Position numbers and translations under genes: made by a program
Shown: piece after piece, positions 54,049 through 63,594 of the stretch
Position numbering within the stretch: the stretch's first letter is position 1
Layout of the letters: each line of letters begins with the position of its first letter
NCBI GenBank assembly: GCA_013314715.1
Contig: JABUFC010000010.1
Span: forward strand, 1 to 64,000
Origin: Bacteroidales bacterium
Lineage (GTDB): Bacteria > Bacteroidota > Bacteroidia > Bacteroidales > GWA2-32-17
Direction of reading: 5' to 3'
Length of the DNA: 64,000 nucleotides
The notes under the pieces: generated by a model
Database searches by the model: none
The model's input: only the letters and a program-made list of their open reading frames with translations
Told to the model about the DNA's origin: nothing

Positions 54049-54501
54049 TTATTTATCTCTAAACAGCTTTACAGCTTCATTTTGATCGATGGGGATTTTT
54101 TTGGTAAAAATAAACTTACGCACCTTGACATAACCTTTGGCTTTAACACCAACTTTATTTTTTAGTAAACTTGCGGTTAAAGAAGTAATATTTCCCAAAG
54201 CTTTATCTATTTCAATTTCTATTCCAACAGGATACAATTGATTTGAACGAGGGGGTATTCGCAACTTGGTTGTTTTTTTTACCTTCCCTATTTCTTTTCC
54301 ATTCAGAGCTAAATCAAGCTTAATATCGGAAATAGTAAAACCAAACTTATTAGGGTTATTTACCGGTATCATTAACTCGAGATTTGCCTTGTTTTCGCCA
54401 ATATTTTTAAATTTGATGCTTTCAAATTTCTTTACTTCTACTTCATTTATTTTGCACGAAGTTAAAAAAGCTATAAATAATAAGGGGAATAATATTTTCA
54501 T
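54049..54501 (-). CDS. LEA2-like (LEA14-type) periplasmic lipoprotein
   Basis: A 150-residue lipoprotein with lipobox LTSC at Cys16. The single domain has the water-stress/LEA2 beta-sandwich pattern: LMIPVNNPNKFGFTISDIKLDLALNGKEIGKVKKTTKLRIPPRSNQLYPVGIEIEID. The NPN motif and the alternating strands are typical. LEA14-like lipoproteins in Bacteroidota have no established role. The gene follows the 5'-nucleotidase gene by ten bases on the same strand. Confidence 0.82.
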   Translation of the reverse strand: MKILFPLLFIAFLTSCKINEVEVKKFESIKFKNIGENKANLELMIPVNNPNKFGFTISDIKLDLALNGKEIGKVKKTTKLRIPPRSNQLYPVGIEIEIDKALGNITSLTASLLKNKVGVKAKGYVKVRKFIFTKKIPIDQNEAVKLFRDK

Positions 54502-54511
54502 TGCACTCCAT

Positions 54512-55939
54512 TTATTTATGTATTATTTCGCTACTTGTTGCACCAGCATAATTAGCTGATTTTATTTGTGAAAGAAACTTCATCAAAGCATCGGTGGTGG
54601 TCATTTTGGTTGATTGGCTTTCTCCTTGTTTGCCAAAACGATATGCATTGCATAAATAACTCCCCATTGCTACCGTATATACTTTATTTTCATCCAAAGG
54701 TTGATTGTTATTATCGAGCAATTCAATTTTTGCAATCTTATTAACATCGTTTAAATATACACGCGACTTAAATCCAGCAGAAAAAATATCTAACTTCCCT
54801 TCTTTATAATATCCATATTGAATCATTTCACGAAGATTTTCGGGTTTTAGTTTACAAATCATCAACTCGTTGCCAAATGGGTCTAATTCGTACAATTGCC
54901 GAACGGTTACTGCACCTTTGGGCAACATATGCACGCGAATACCACCCGAATTCTGAACTGCCAAATCGGTTTTGGCAATTCGCTGCAATGCATCGGTAAA
55001 CAATGAACCCAAAGCCATTTCGCCCTTAATGGTATCGCCTATATAGCCCACAATTTTCTTAAATTCGTCGTTGTTGTTATAAAATTCGACCTTACGTAAA
55101 AGTGCAGTATCGGGTTGAATATTTTTATTGATTGGCAGCAAGGTATCTTTAACTGAAACCACTTTCTTATTTACCACTTTTATCGTCATCATGCCCAGAT
55201 ATTTTAAATAATTCTCGGCTTGCACAATGGGGACGCCATTAACAACTTTCATGGGTTGTAATGCTTTATGCGAATGTCCTCCTACAATAGCTGTTATTTG
55301 TGGAGCTTGTAATGCCAACAACGAATCATTATCGACTCCCATATGCGATAATACAATTCGTACAGGATATTTTTTCAATGTTGGCAATATTTGAAGTGCC
55401 ATTTTTTTACCCTCTACAAATCCAAATTCTTTCACTCTATCGGGGTGGGTATCAGGAACCCCATGCTCTCCTACCTGCGTAATGCCTAAAACCGCCATTT
55501 CAATATCATCTATTTTAAAAACTTCAAATGGTTTTGGTTTAGAAAAATATTTTGGCATTTTTACCATATTGCTAACTACCACAGGATGTTTTAGTTCGGA
55601 GATTCGTTTAGCTAATACCTCGCCACCAAAATCAAATTCGTGATTACCAATAGTAGAAAGCGAAAATGGCAACATGTTCATTAAATCAATGATGGGAAAA
55701 CCCTTCTCGCTGTATTTATCCACTATTGGATTACCACTAAACAAATCGCCCGCCGAAAACAAAAACACATGCTTGTGCTTTGCCTGAATTTCTTTTACCA
55801 TGGTAGCCAAATAAGGCATTTTATCGATTTTACCATGCATATCGTTGACATGCAAAATAACGATTTCAGTTTCTCTTGCTGTCTGTGCAAAAAGAAAATA
55901 CGGAACAAAAATTAACAGAACGAAAAGTCTTTTTATCAT
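54512..55939 (-). CDS. Periplasmic 5'-nucleotidase/metallophosphatase (UshA family)
   Basis: A 475-residue exported enzyme. The signal peptide (MIKRLFVLLIFVPYFLFAQ) precedes a calcineurin-like domain with VILHVNDMHGKIDKM, FSAGDLFSGNP, TIGNHEFDFGG, VLSHMGVDND and IVGGHSHKAL, giving all the metal ligands. The C-terminal 5'-nucleotidase domain has QNSGGIRVHMLPKGAVTVRQLYELDPFGNELMICKL. It probably releases nucleosides and phosphate from nucleotides in the periplasm. Exact substrate is unknown, as the family also includes sugar-nucleotide hydrolases. Confidence 0.9.
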   Translation of the reverse strand: MIKRLFVLLIFVPYFLFAQTARETEIVILHVNDMHGKIDKMPYLATMVKEIQAKHKHVFLFSAGDLFSGNPIVDKYSEKGFPIIDLMNMLPFSLSTIGNHEFDFGGEVLAKRISELKHPVVVSNMVKMPKYFSKPKPFEVFKIDDIEMAVLGITQVGEHGVPDTHPDRVKEFGFVEGKKMALQILPTLKKYPVRIVLSHMGVDNDSLLALQAPQITAIVGGHSHKALQPMKVVNGVPIVQAENYLKYLGMMTIKVVNKKVVSVKDTLLPINKNIQPDTALLRKVEFYNNNDEFKKIVGYIGDTIKGEMALGSLFTDALQRIAKTDLAVQNSGGIRVHMLPKGAVTVRQLYELDPFGNELMICKLKPENLREMIQYGYYKEGKLDIFSAGFKSRVYLNDVNKIAKIELLDNNNQPLDENKVYTVAMGSYLCNAYRFGKQGESQSTKMTTTDALMKFLSQIKSANYAGATSSEIIHK

Positions 55940-55951
55940 AAATTAAATGTT

Positions 55952-57034
55952 TTAAAAACCTATTTTAATACCAATAAGACCTACTCCAATTGCTATAATT
56001 ATTTTAATGAATTTAATCCAAACAAAAGCCTTTTTATCTTCTGCTAATAATGGAATACCGGCATGCCCCTCCTGCACCAACGAATTAGCAAAAAGAATAC
56101 TAAAAGGTATCAATCCTTGCATAAATAATGTAAAAAAGAATAAATGAGGTCCTGAAATAGGAAGAATACCTATGAATATCGATAAAAGTAACATTAAAAA
56201 CAAATTATTTGAAACTAAATGGTCAATGGGGTAAATTAATTGCAAAATTTGAATGGCAAAAATAGTTCCAAACGACCACAAAAATAATCGAACAAAATGC
56301 TTTTTCAACACATGTCCCCAAATATGTTCTTTAAGAAAATGTTCTGGTACAGTCATTACGATAAACAAAGACACTAATGATAAAATAAAAAAAACTATCG
56401 ATTCAGGCGATAATAAATCATGTTCATGCTCAGCATGATCGGCATGTTCGGGGAATAAAATATTTAGCGTTAGTAAAACAATAATTGCCGTTAGAAATGC
56501 ACGCTCTATTGTAATTTTTCTAAAATTATGAGTAATATCTACCACATGAGTATGTTCAGAATGTTTACAACAATCTTCATCGTGCGTTTCAAAGTGTTTT
56601 TCTAAATTGACAGTTGGCTTCAACTTAATAACCATAAAAAGCAGTCCTAATAAAATAGCGGTAATACTTAACCAAAGGGTTAATTTGAAAGCTGTTTCGG
56701 GGGATGCTGAAAAAATAACAAAGGCTTCATCGCCAAAAGTAGCAATAGTAGCTCCTAACAGTGCAAAAAAGCCAAAAATATTATGAGAATACAATGAAAC
56801 CACTGCAAAAGTTCCAGCGCATCCGGGTGTTAAACCTAAAAAGATTGAACTTGAAAGCTGAAAAAAGTTGTTTTTAACTAACCCCTGATTCCATTTACCC
56901 GATGTTTTAACATTGATGTATTCGATAACAATCATAAGCATCAGTACAAAGCCCGATACCATCAATGTTTTTTGAATCAATTCAAACCATTCCCCATGCA
57001 TAACATTATTTTTTGCAAATCTAATAAAATTCAA
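55952..57034 (-). CDS. 10-TM permease with His-rich loops (putative manganese/metal exporter family)
   Basis: A 360-residue polytopic membrane protein with about ten hydrophobic segments. Two cytoplasmic or periplasmic loops are strongly His/Glu/Asp-rich: HFETHDEDCCKHSEHTHVVDITHNF near 148-172 and FPEHADHAEHEHDLL near 199-213. The motif FLGLTPGCAGTFAVVSLYSHNIFGFFALLGATIATFGDEAFVIFS is shared with proteins annotated as arsenic efflux or putative manganese transporter. The His clusters suggest a divalent metal substrate. Exact ion is not known. Confidence 0.72.
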   Translation of the reverse strand: MNFIRFAKNNVMHGEWFELIQKTLMVSGFVLMLMIVIEYINVKTSGKWNQGLVKNNFFQLSSSIFLGLTPGCAGTFAVVSLYSHNIFGFFALLGATIATFGDEAFVIFSASPETAFKLTLWLSITAILLGLLFMVIKLKPTVNLEKHFETHDEDCCKHSEHTHVVDITHNFRKITIERAFLTAIIVLLTLNILFPEHADHAEHEHDLLSPESIVFFILSLVSLFIVMTVPEHFLKEHIWGHVLKKHFVRLFLWSFGTIFAIQILQLIYPIDHLVSNNLFLMLLLSIFIGILPISGPHLFFFTLFMQGLIPFSILFANSLVQEGHAGIPLLAEDKKAFVWIKFIKIIIAIGVGLIGIKIGF

Positions 57035-57055
57035 AGCAAAGAAATAGGATTGTAG

Positions 57056-58180
57056 CTACTTTAACATTTTTTCAATAGCTTCCCAAAATTTTTCAGCAGA
57101 ATTATCCCACGAAAAAACCTGCACTCTACTAAAACCTTTTTCGATAAGCCTTTTTCGATAAGGTTCATCGTTGACCAATTGGGTCATTGCTTGAGCTATC
57201 TCTTGCACTGAGAGCGGATTAACTAACACAGCTGCATCGTCGGCTATTTCGGGCATAGATGTAAGGTTAGAAGTTATAACAGGCACACCGCATTGCATGG
57301 CTTCAACAATGGGTACTCCAAAACCCTCAAACAACGAGACAAACAACAATGCTGTAGCTCCCCCCATAAGCTTACTTGCTTCTTCGTCATTTAACCTACC
57401 GGTAAATACAATTCTTTCTTTGTGTACTACTTTCTGATAATCTTTTTCCATTTCTTTATCAGAAAACATCGCTCGTCCACCTATAACCAGATAATAATCA
57501 GATTTTTGTTCAGTCAAAAAGGCATCGAAAGCCAACAACATTCGCCCAATATTTTTACGTTTGTGCAACGAACCTAAATAAAAAAAGTAAGGTTTACCAC
57601 CGGTATATTTTTGTCGAATGGCGACTTTTTGCTCGTGCGATAATACACACACAGGTAAATTTGGTGCATTATACACCACATCAACTTTGTATTCAGGAAT
57701 ATTAAAATATGAATATAAATCTTTTTGCGTATATTCTGAAACAGCAATAATACGATGAGCTTTGCGGACAAATTTTGGAAAAAAGTAGCGATAATAAATT
57801 GAAGTAAGCAATGGTAAATTCTCGGGATGGTGCATAAAATTCAAATCGTGCACAGCGAGCAAAGTCGGAACTCTAGCCCTAAGCGACAAAAAATGATCGG
57901 GCGAAAAAAACAAGTCAATTTTATATTTTTTAATTATACGAGGCACGGTCAATTCAAACCATAGCACATACAAAAATGGATGACGTGCCGGCAAACCGGC
58001 AACGATAGGAATTACATTATCAGCGTAGATAAATTCCTGATGATACGGTCTATCGAACAAAAAATAAAAAGTGTGCTCAGGGTGATTTCTTACCACTTTT
58101 TGCATTAACTGATGCGTATAGAAACCTATTCCTTCAAGCTTTCCGTGTAATAATAACCGTGTGTTGACCAAAATATTCAT
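57056..58180 (-). CDS. GT4-type glycosyltransferase (group 1)
   Basis: A 374-residue GT-B glycosyltransferase. The N-terminal domain has GIGFYTHQL, and the C-terminal domain has YFFYLGSLHKRKNIGRMLLAFDAFL and the donor-binding motif SLFEGFGVPIVEAMQCGVPVITSNLTSMPEIADDAAVLVNP (E-x7-E type). It is expected to add a nucleotide-sugar-derived residue to a polysaccharide or glycolipid. No other polysaccharide genes are near, so the acceptor is open. It is transcribed alone between the permease and a T9SS gene. Confidence 0.9.
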   Translation of the reverse strand: MNILVNTRLLLHGKLEGIGFYTHQLMQKVVRNHPEHTFYFLFDRPYHQEFIYADNVIPIVAGLPARHPFLYVLWFELTVPRIIKKYKIDLFFSPDHFLSLRARVPTLLAVHDLNFMHHPENLPLLTSIYYRYFFPKFVRKAHRIIAVSEYTQKDLYSYFNIPEYKVDVVYNAPNLPVCVLSHEQKVAIRQKYTGGKPYFFYLGSLHKRKNIGRMLLAFDAFLTEQKSDYYLVIGGRAMFSDKEMEKDYQKVVHKERIVFTGRLNDEEASKLMGGATALLFVSLFEGFGVPIVEAMQCGVPVITSNLTSMPEIADDAAVLVNPLSVQEIAQAMTQLVNDEPYRKRLIEKGFSRVQVFSWDNSAEKFWEAIEKMLK

Positions 58181-58194
58181 CGCACAAAAGTAAT

Positions 58195-58224
58195 AAAAAA
58201 GGGCTGTCGTACCAACAGCCCTTT
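58195..58224 (-). terminator. Terminator after the 947-residue T9SS protein gene
   Basis: The GGGCTGT / ACAGCCC stem with a 7-base loop is followed on the minus strand by six T. Confidence 0.85.
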
Positions 58225-58244
58225 CATTATTAGATTTTTTTCAG

Positions 58245-61088
58245 TTATCGAACAATATTAATTTTTTGTGTAATAACTTGGTTACTGGTTACAACTTTAA
58301 CCATATACATACCTTGAGCTAAGTTAGCAACATTAGCCGTATTGGTATGGTTGAATTCAGCAACTTTTTGGCCGTTGAGGTTAAAAATTTCAATGCTTAA
58401 TGCATTGTCGTTTGCAACGGTTAAAGTATTCACTACAGGGTTGGGATATACAAAAACATTGCTCAAATTATTTGTATTTACATTACTACTTTCATAAACT
58501 TCAACTTTGTCAAGTAGCATGTAGAACATATCGGTGCAATTGTAATGACGGAAAGCAATGTAAATATTTTGACCGTTGTAAGCAGCTAAAGGAAGCATAA
58601 CTTCTTTGTAAATAGTATCAGCAGCTGTTAAAGTATAAGTATAAATGCTTGTAAAATTAGCAGGAGCATTTCCAGTTGTTGAAACTTCTACACCAAAATA
58701 TTCAGCTGGCCAATCAGGATCTTGTGGTGCAATGTGGCATTTTAAAACTATATTAGCATTAGCAATAGTTAATTGTGGAGTAATTAAATAGTTATTAGGA
58801 GTAAGTGCTCCGCTAGCCGAAGTCCATGAAGCCGAAACAGCAGCAACATCGCCATCATATATTCTCCAACCTTGTGTTGAAGCATTTCTGGTTTCCCATT
58901 TATTATTATCACCATCTGCATCTAAGTTAATCCAACATTGTGGAGGGAATACTGAACCTTCAAAACTTTCTGTAAATGGGAATGTATTATATGCATCGCA
59001 AGGCAATGTAAAGCTAACTGGCTGTGAAGTCCAATAACTTAAATCGCCATTACCACAGTCGGCTTGTATATATACATCGTAAGAAGTTCCTTGTGTTAAA
59101 CCTGTTAAAGTGTAAGGATTAGATGTTACATTTATCACCGTACCTGTACCATGTGTAAATCCGGCAGGTCCATACTCGATATTCCATGCTGTTTCGCTTC
59201 CTCCAGCAGTCCATATTAACTGAGCAGATGTAGTGGTAAGGTTGGTTACAGTTAGATTAGTTGGAGTTAAACACGAAGGGGGAGTACAACTAGAAGTAAA
59301 TGTAAAAAATGTTGAACCACCTGCGGGAGCAGAACCTTCAGCAAAAGTAGTCAATGTACCTCCGAAAGGATCTTTCAATGTAAAACCACATTCAGTATCG
59401 TAGCTACCACTATTAAATATTAATTCAACGTTAGCATTAGGGCATAACATTACGGTATCATTACCTGAAGTTCCAGTAGTTAATGTAAAATTACCAACTA
59501 ATATACCTTCTTGATTTATAGTAATACTTGCCCCATTCCAACCATCACCATAGCTATCGGTAAATTCTAAAATATAACCACATTTATTAGCAGGATTGCA
59601 ATGATCGGTTGTAAAAACAGTAGGACCTACCCAAACGGAATTTCCACCTGAATAAACAGCACGCATATATACATCGTAAGTATTATCAGCAATAAATCCA
59701 TTAAATGTAAAAGGATTTGTTGTAGTATTAAAAGTAGGAGTACCTGTTGGAGTAGTTCCGTGTAAAACGACTTCTATGTCCCAACTATCAGGTGAGCCTG
59801 ATGTTTGTGTCCAGTTGATGGTTGCTGAAACATCTGTTATATTAGTAACTGTAATATTAGATGGAGGAATATAACCAATCCATTCAGTAACCGATGCAGG
59901 CAAGCCATCGCCAGAAGCATTGGTGCAAACTACTTTAAAAGTATGATATCCAGGAGTAGAAACGGTCAATCCGGTAAAAGAATTCATTCCACCAATAGAC
60001 AAATCGTAAGTCAAACCATTTACTAAAACATCATCAACATAATATGAAATAGAAGTTATTGAAGCTAATGGATTCCCGGCAACGTCTAATGTAGGATTGG
60101 TCCAAGACACATCATACGTTAAAGCACCATTTGCATCAGGAACTACCGTTAAATTAGCAGGAGCAGCAGGAGCAGTTGGCGAAGCAGTTGTAGCTATTTC
60201 AATAACAGCAATTTTATTAGGATCCTGTTGGAAATTAGCTAAAATAACAAAATAACCTTGAACTAAAGTAGTAGAGCCACCCAATCCGCCAGCCAATGCC
60301 GCAGCGTCAACGCCAGATATAGTAGATAAATCGTGTGTTTCGTCAATGGTATTATTAGCAATATTATACTTTAACAATACTACATCTGAGGGCGTACCAG
60401 CTTGACTAAAAGCCCACAAATAAGGTCCGCCGGCTGAAGTACCATCGAAGGTAGTGCCATAAACACTTGCAAAAGCAGTAGGAGGGGTAATGGTTGCAAT
60501 AAGAGAGCCATCCATTTTATGAGAGCTCAATGTATTCCAATCGCCTGTCCAAAAGCCACCATTTCCACCGTCGAGTGTTGGGTCGTACGATAAGTGTCTA
60601 ACCGTTGCACCACCCATTGGAATAGTAGCCACTAAGGTTTTATTTACGAAATCCATTTTATAAATACTGGTAGAAGTAGCACCTGCACGTCCATAAAAAT
60701 AGGTACCATCATAAGCCAAATCTCGAATACCAGCAGCGACACCAGCAATGGTAAAAGAATCGAGCAACGTTCCATTTAAGTCGTACTTTCTAATATAGGC
60801 ATCTGCTGACCATTTAGCAGTATAAATGTATTGTCCATCGGTTTCAACAGCTTGTTGACCTGATGAATTTGCATTGAAATTGTACAATACATCCCATTGA
60901 GCCTTTGTTACATTGGCATGATGAATAGGCTTATTCAAAGAGGGACAGATTTCGCTTGGCGAAACTGTTTTTTTGATAGCTGATTTTGTAACTGCATCTT
61001 TTTTAGAAACAGCTTTTTGAGTTTGAGCAAATACCGAAGAAGCCATCAGCAAAACTCCTACGCTCAAAAATAGTAATTGTTTTCTCAT
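58245..61088 (-). CDS. Secreted FN3/Cleaved-Adhesin protein with T9SS type A sorting domain
   Basis: A 947-residue T9SS cargo protein. The signal peptide (MRKQLLFLSVGVLLMASSVFA) precedes a propeller-like N-terminal part (QAVETDGQYIYTAKWSADAYIRKYDLNGTLLDSFTI; LSYDPTLDGGNGGFWTGDW). FN3-like domains follow (about 305-400, 415-500, 612-690), with a module DSYGDGWNGASITINQ between them. A Cleaved-Adhesin-type domain lies at about 700-865 (ESFEGSVFPPQCWINLDADGDNNKWETRN...LITPQLTI...FGVEVSTTG). The sorting domain from about 880 contains VYPNPV, EIFNLNGQKVAEF and LAQGMYMVKV. Likely a surface adhesin or glycan-binding protein. Confidence 0.9.
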   Translation of the reverse strand: MRKQLLFLSVGVLLMASSVFAQTQKAVSKKDAVTKSAIKKTVSPSEICPSLNKPIHHANVTKAQWDVLYNFNANSSGQQAVETDGQYIYTAKWSADAYIRKYDLNGTLLDSFTIAGVAAGIRDLAYDGTYFYGRAGATSTSIYKMDFVNKTLVATIPMGGATVRHLSYDPTLDGGNGGFWTGDWNTLSSHKMDGSLIATITPPTAFASVYGTTFDGTSAGGPYLWAFSQAGTPSDVVLLKYNIANNTIDETHDLSTISGVDAAALAGGLGGSTTLVQGYFVILANFQQDPNKIAVIEIATTASPTAPAAPANLTVVPDANGALTYDVSWTNPTLDVAGNPLASITSISYYVDDVLVNGLTYDLSIGGMNSFTGLTVSTPGYHTFKVVCTNASGDGLPASVTEWIGYIPPSNITVTNITDVSATINWTQTSGSPDSWDIEVVLHGTTPTGTPTFNTTTNPFTFNGFIADNTYDVYMRAVYSGGNSVWVGPTVFTTDHCNPANKCGYILEFTDSYGDGWNGASITINQEGILVGNFTLTTGTSGNDTVMLCPNANVELIFNSGSYDTECGFTLKDPFGGTLTTFAEGSAPAGGSTFFTFTSSCTPPSCLTPTNLTVTNLTTTSAQLIWTAGGSETAWNIEYGPAGFTHGTGTVINVTSNPYTLTGLTQGTSYDVYIQADCGNGDLSYWTSQPVSFTLPCDAYNTFPFTESFEGSVFPPQCWINLDADGDNNKWETRNASTQGWRIYDGDVAAVSASWTSASGALTPNNYLITPQLTIANANIVLKCHIAPQDPDWPAEYFGVEVSTTGNAPANFTSIYTYTLTAADTIYKEVMLPLAAYNGQNIYIAFRHYNCTDMFYMLLDKVEVYESSNVNTNNLSNVFVYPNPVVNTLTVANDNALSIEIFNLNGQKVAEFNHTNTANVANLAQGMYMVKVVTSNQVITQKINIVR

Positions 61089-61113
61089 ATTATAAAATTT
61101 TAAATTTGCGAGA

Positions 61114-61142
61114 CAAATATAAAACTTTTTTTAATATAACAA
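61114..61142 (-). promoter_or_regulatory. Promoter of the 947-residue T9SS protein gene
   Basis: On the minus strand TTG (61140-61142), 18 bases, then TATATTTG (61114-61121), 26 bases upstream of the start codon. The spacer is a little short compared with the usual 19-21 bases. Confidence 0.6.
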
Positions 61143-61156
61143 AATGATTTTTGAAT

Positions 61157-61190
61157 AAAAAATGCCAGCAAAATAATCTTTTGCTGGCAT
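61157..61190 (-). terminator. Terminator after the formimidoyltransferase gene
   Basis: The perfect 12-base stem ATGCCAGCAAAA / TTTTGCTGGCAT with a 5-base loop is followed on the minus strand by a T run, 22 bases after the stop codon. Confidence 0.87.
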
Positions 61191-61211
61191 CATAAAAAGT
61201 TCTTTATTATA

Positions 61212-62909
61212 TTATTTTATTTTGCTATTAACTATTTCTAATATTTTTTTCTCTAATTCAATAGCTTTCTGTTCAATTTCAGCTCCTTGTGCTATAATAT
61301 GTTCAACAAATTTTTTATCTTCGTATGAACTGCAATTTATTTTTACATTGAGGTAAGCTCCCATTACACAACTACGAGCTGCAATGGCTCCAACACCTGC
61401 ATCTGTAACAGAGTTTGGATTACCAGAATCTGCCATTGCAAGCATTACTTCCATTGATTCATATGCTGTTTGCATCACTTTGAAAGGAATTTCAATAGCA
61501 TAGCGTGTAGCATTTTGTATAGCTTGTTTTCGGATAGCTTTTTCTTCGTCCGTTCCTTTAGGTAACGAAAATGCATCCATTATTTTATTAAATGCATGGG
61601 TATCTTCGTCAATCAAAAACAGCAGTTGTTCGTAGTATTTTTTACCTTTTTCTGCCCAATTGCTAAACTCTTCCCAACGCTCGTCCCATCCGGGTTTGTG
61701 TGATGAGAGATTAGCGACCATAGTACCCAATGCAGCTCCCATAGCTCCCATGGCAGCCGAGATAGACCCACCACCCGGTGCTGGCGATTCAGAAGCTGTT
61801 TCGTAAACAAAACCTTTCATGGTTAAATCAACCAACTTTTTCGATTTTGCTTCGTTTTCTTGCAGAATATATTCAATAATTTTCTTTTTAGGTTCAAACG
61901 GATAGAGCTCATTTAAGCCTAACGATTTTATGGCAATCTTCACAATTTCTTCATCGGGGATGCCAATGGAACGATGTTGTTTTTTTAGAAAATATTTACC
62001 AGCATCGAGCATTGCTTGAAGTGGTACGACACCTACTATTTCGCTACCAGTTACACGCACTCCACGTGCTTCGGCTTTTTTACAAACTTCTTCGAAAGCA
62101 ACATGCAAGGGTGTTACAGTAATATCGGTTAAATTTAGCGATACCTGTGCAATTCCAAATTCTTCGATATACCAACCAATGCCTTTTACAGCTTTTAGTG
62201 TACCCGGCTGCCATATTTCGTTACCATTTTCATCTTTTTTAATTTTACCAGTAAATGGATTTCCTTCTCGAACTGGACGTCCTTTTTCACGTACGTCAAA
62301 GGCAATAGCATTAGCACGGCGAGTAGAAGTTGTATTTAAGTTTACATTGTAAGCTATCAAAAAATTACGAGCCGAAACAGCTGTTGCACCTGTTTTAGGC
62401 ACAAATTCGGCTGGACCAAAATCGGGTTTCCATTCAGGCTTTTTGAGTTTATCGGGCAAACCTTCGTATTCGCCAGAACGAACGTATGCTAAGTTTTTAC
62501 GTTCGGGCGTAAATGCAGCAAACTCATAGCAGTAAATAGGATATTGCAATTCTTCGCCTAAACGTTTTGCCAATTTTCGAGCATATTCTACCGTTTCTTC
62601 CATGGTAATATTAGCAACAGGAACCAACGGACATACATCCATAGCACCAAAACGAGGATGCTCTCCTTTATGTTTAGTCATATCGATAAGCTCTTTTGCT
62701 TTTTTACCTGCTAAGAAAGCTGCTTCGCATACGGCTTCGGGTTCTCCGACAAAAGTAACGACTGTTCGATTGGTAGCTTTACCTGGGTCAACATCAATTA
62801 ATTTAACACCTTCTACAGATTCTATAACATCAGTAATCTGTTTAATTATGTCCATGTTGCGACCTTCGCTAAAATTTGGTACACATTCGACTATTTGTTT
62901 CATTGCCAT
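61212..62909 (-). CDS. Bifunctional glutamate formimidoyltransferase / formimidoyl-THF cyclodeaminase
   Basis: I start at the Met at 62909 (MAMKQIVECVPNFSEGRN); an ATG at 62936 would leave only a few bases of leader after the likely promoter. The N-terminal part (to about residue 330) is formimidoyltransferase, with VECVPNFSEGRN, GKATNRTVVTFVGEPEAV and KHKGEHPRFGAMDVCPLVP. The C-terminal part (from about 365) is the cyclodeaminase (ESPAPGGGSISAAMGAMGAALGTMVANLSSHK). Together they move the formimino group of histidine degradation to tetrahydrofolate and make 5,10-methenyl-THF. hutH and hutU are not in the window. The two activities are fused as in animals. Confidence 0.94.
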   Translation of the reverse strand: MAMKQIVECVPNFSEGRNMDIIKQITDVIESVEGVKLIDVDPGKATNRTVVTFVGEPEAVCEAAFLAGKKAKELIDMTKHKGEHPRFGAMDVCPLVPVANITMEETVEYARKLAKRLGEELQYPIYCYEFAAFTPERKNLAYVRSGEYEGLPDKLKKPEWKPDFGPAEFVPKTGATAVSARNFLIAYNVNLNTTSTRRANAIAFDVREKGRPVREGNPFTGKIKKDENGNEIWQPGTLKAVKGIGWYIEEFGIAQVSLNLTDITVTPLHVAFEEVCKKAEARGVRVTGSEIVGVVPLQAMLDAGKYFLKKQHRSIGIPDEEIVKIAIKSLGLNELYPFEPKKKIIEYILQENEAKSKKLVDLTMKGFVYETASESPAPGGGSISAAMGAMGAALGTMVANLSSHKPGWDERWEEFSNWAEKGKKYYEQLLFLIDEDTHAFNKIMDAFSLPKGTDEEKAIRKQAIQNATRYAIEIPFKVMQTAYESMEVMLAMADSGNPNSVTDAGVGAIAARSCVMGAYLNVKINCSSYEDKKFVEHIIAQGAEIEQKAIELEKKILEIVNSKIK

Positions 62910-62950
62910 AATTGGTTTATGCTTTAGTTTGAACAAATTTTTATTCGTTT

Positions 62951-62958
62951 CAAAAATA
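62951..62958 (-). promoter_or_regulatory. Candidate -7 box for the formimidoyltransferase gene
   Basis: TATTTTTG on the minus strand fits TAnnTTTG and lies 41 bases before the preferred start codon. No -33 TTG at the standard distance. Confidence 0.4.
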
Positions 62959-63024
62959 ACTAAAAAAAATAGTAAAGTTAATTTTTGAATTCAATTTTAA
63001 TGTGTTTTAAAACAATTTTCTTTA

Positions 63025-63594
63025 TTAAAATCGGACGCCGATACCTACATGTAAATGTATAATACTACCAGGTCCAAAAGAATACCACAAAACATCATCG
63101 AATAAATCATAAGTTTGATTATCCTTTAAAATCATTCTTGGAGCGGTCATTTTATTTATATTAAAACCTGCAAAAACATCTAGAGGAATTTTATCATTAA
63201 TATACCATTGATATCCTATTGCAGGTCCTCCACCGTAATTATAAAATGTAGTCAAATGCTTGGTCGACAGTGTATCGGTTGAAGTATAATAATGATACTC
63301 TAAATTGCTTTGATAAATACCCCCCATCAATTTCAATTGTAAATACAAGCCTTTTAAATTTTCAGAAAAAAAATAAAAACGCACAAAAGGATCAATACGC
63401 AAACCTTGAAAATATGCATAATAAATATTTAAATAGGACCCTATTGACCAATCTTTACGTTTTAATTGTTGTTCATATTTTATCCTTACTTTATTTACCA
63501 AGCCTAATGGAGCAACGGTTAATGTTTTAACCTGCCCCATTAAGCTAGAAAAATAAATTATCGTTAAAAGTATAATTATACTTTTTTTTATCAT
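63025..63594 (-). CDS. Predicted outer-membrane beta-barrel protein
   Basis: A 189-residue exported protein (signal MIKKSIIILLTIIYFSSLMGQ). Alternating aromatic and polar strands (KVRIKYEQQLKRKDWSIGSYLNIYYAYFQGLRIDPFVRFYFF, GGGPAIGYQWYINDKIPLDVFAGFNI) and a C-terminal strand ending in Phe (HLHVGIGVRF) point to a small eight-stranded barrel. The terminal Phe is the BAM recognition signal. No family is recognised. Its start overlaps the stop of the upstream T9SS cargo gene (ATGA), so the two are translationally coupled. Confidence 0.75.
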   Translation of the reverse strand: MIKKSIIILLTIIYFSSLMGQVKTLTVAPLGLVNKVRIKYEQQLKRKDWSIGSYLNIYYAYFQGLRIDPFVRFYFFSENLKGLYLQLKLMGGIYQSNLEYHYYTSTDTLSTKHLTTFYNYGGGPAIGYQWYINDKIPLDVFAGFNINKMTAPRMILKDNQTYDLFDDVLWYSFGPGSIIHLHVGIGVRF

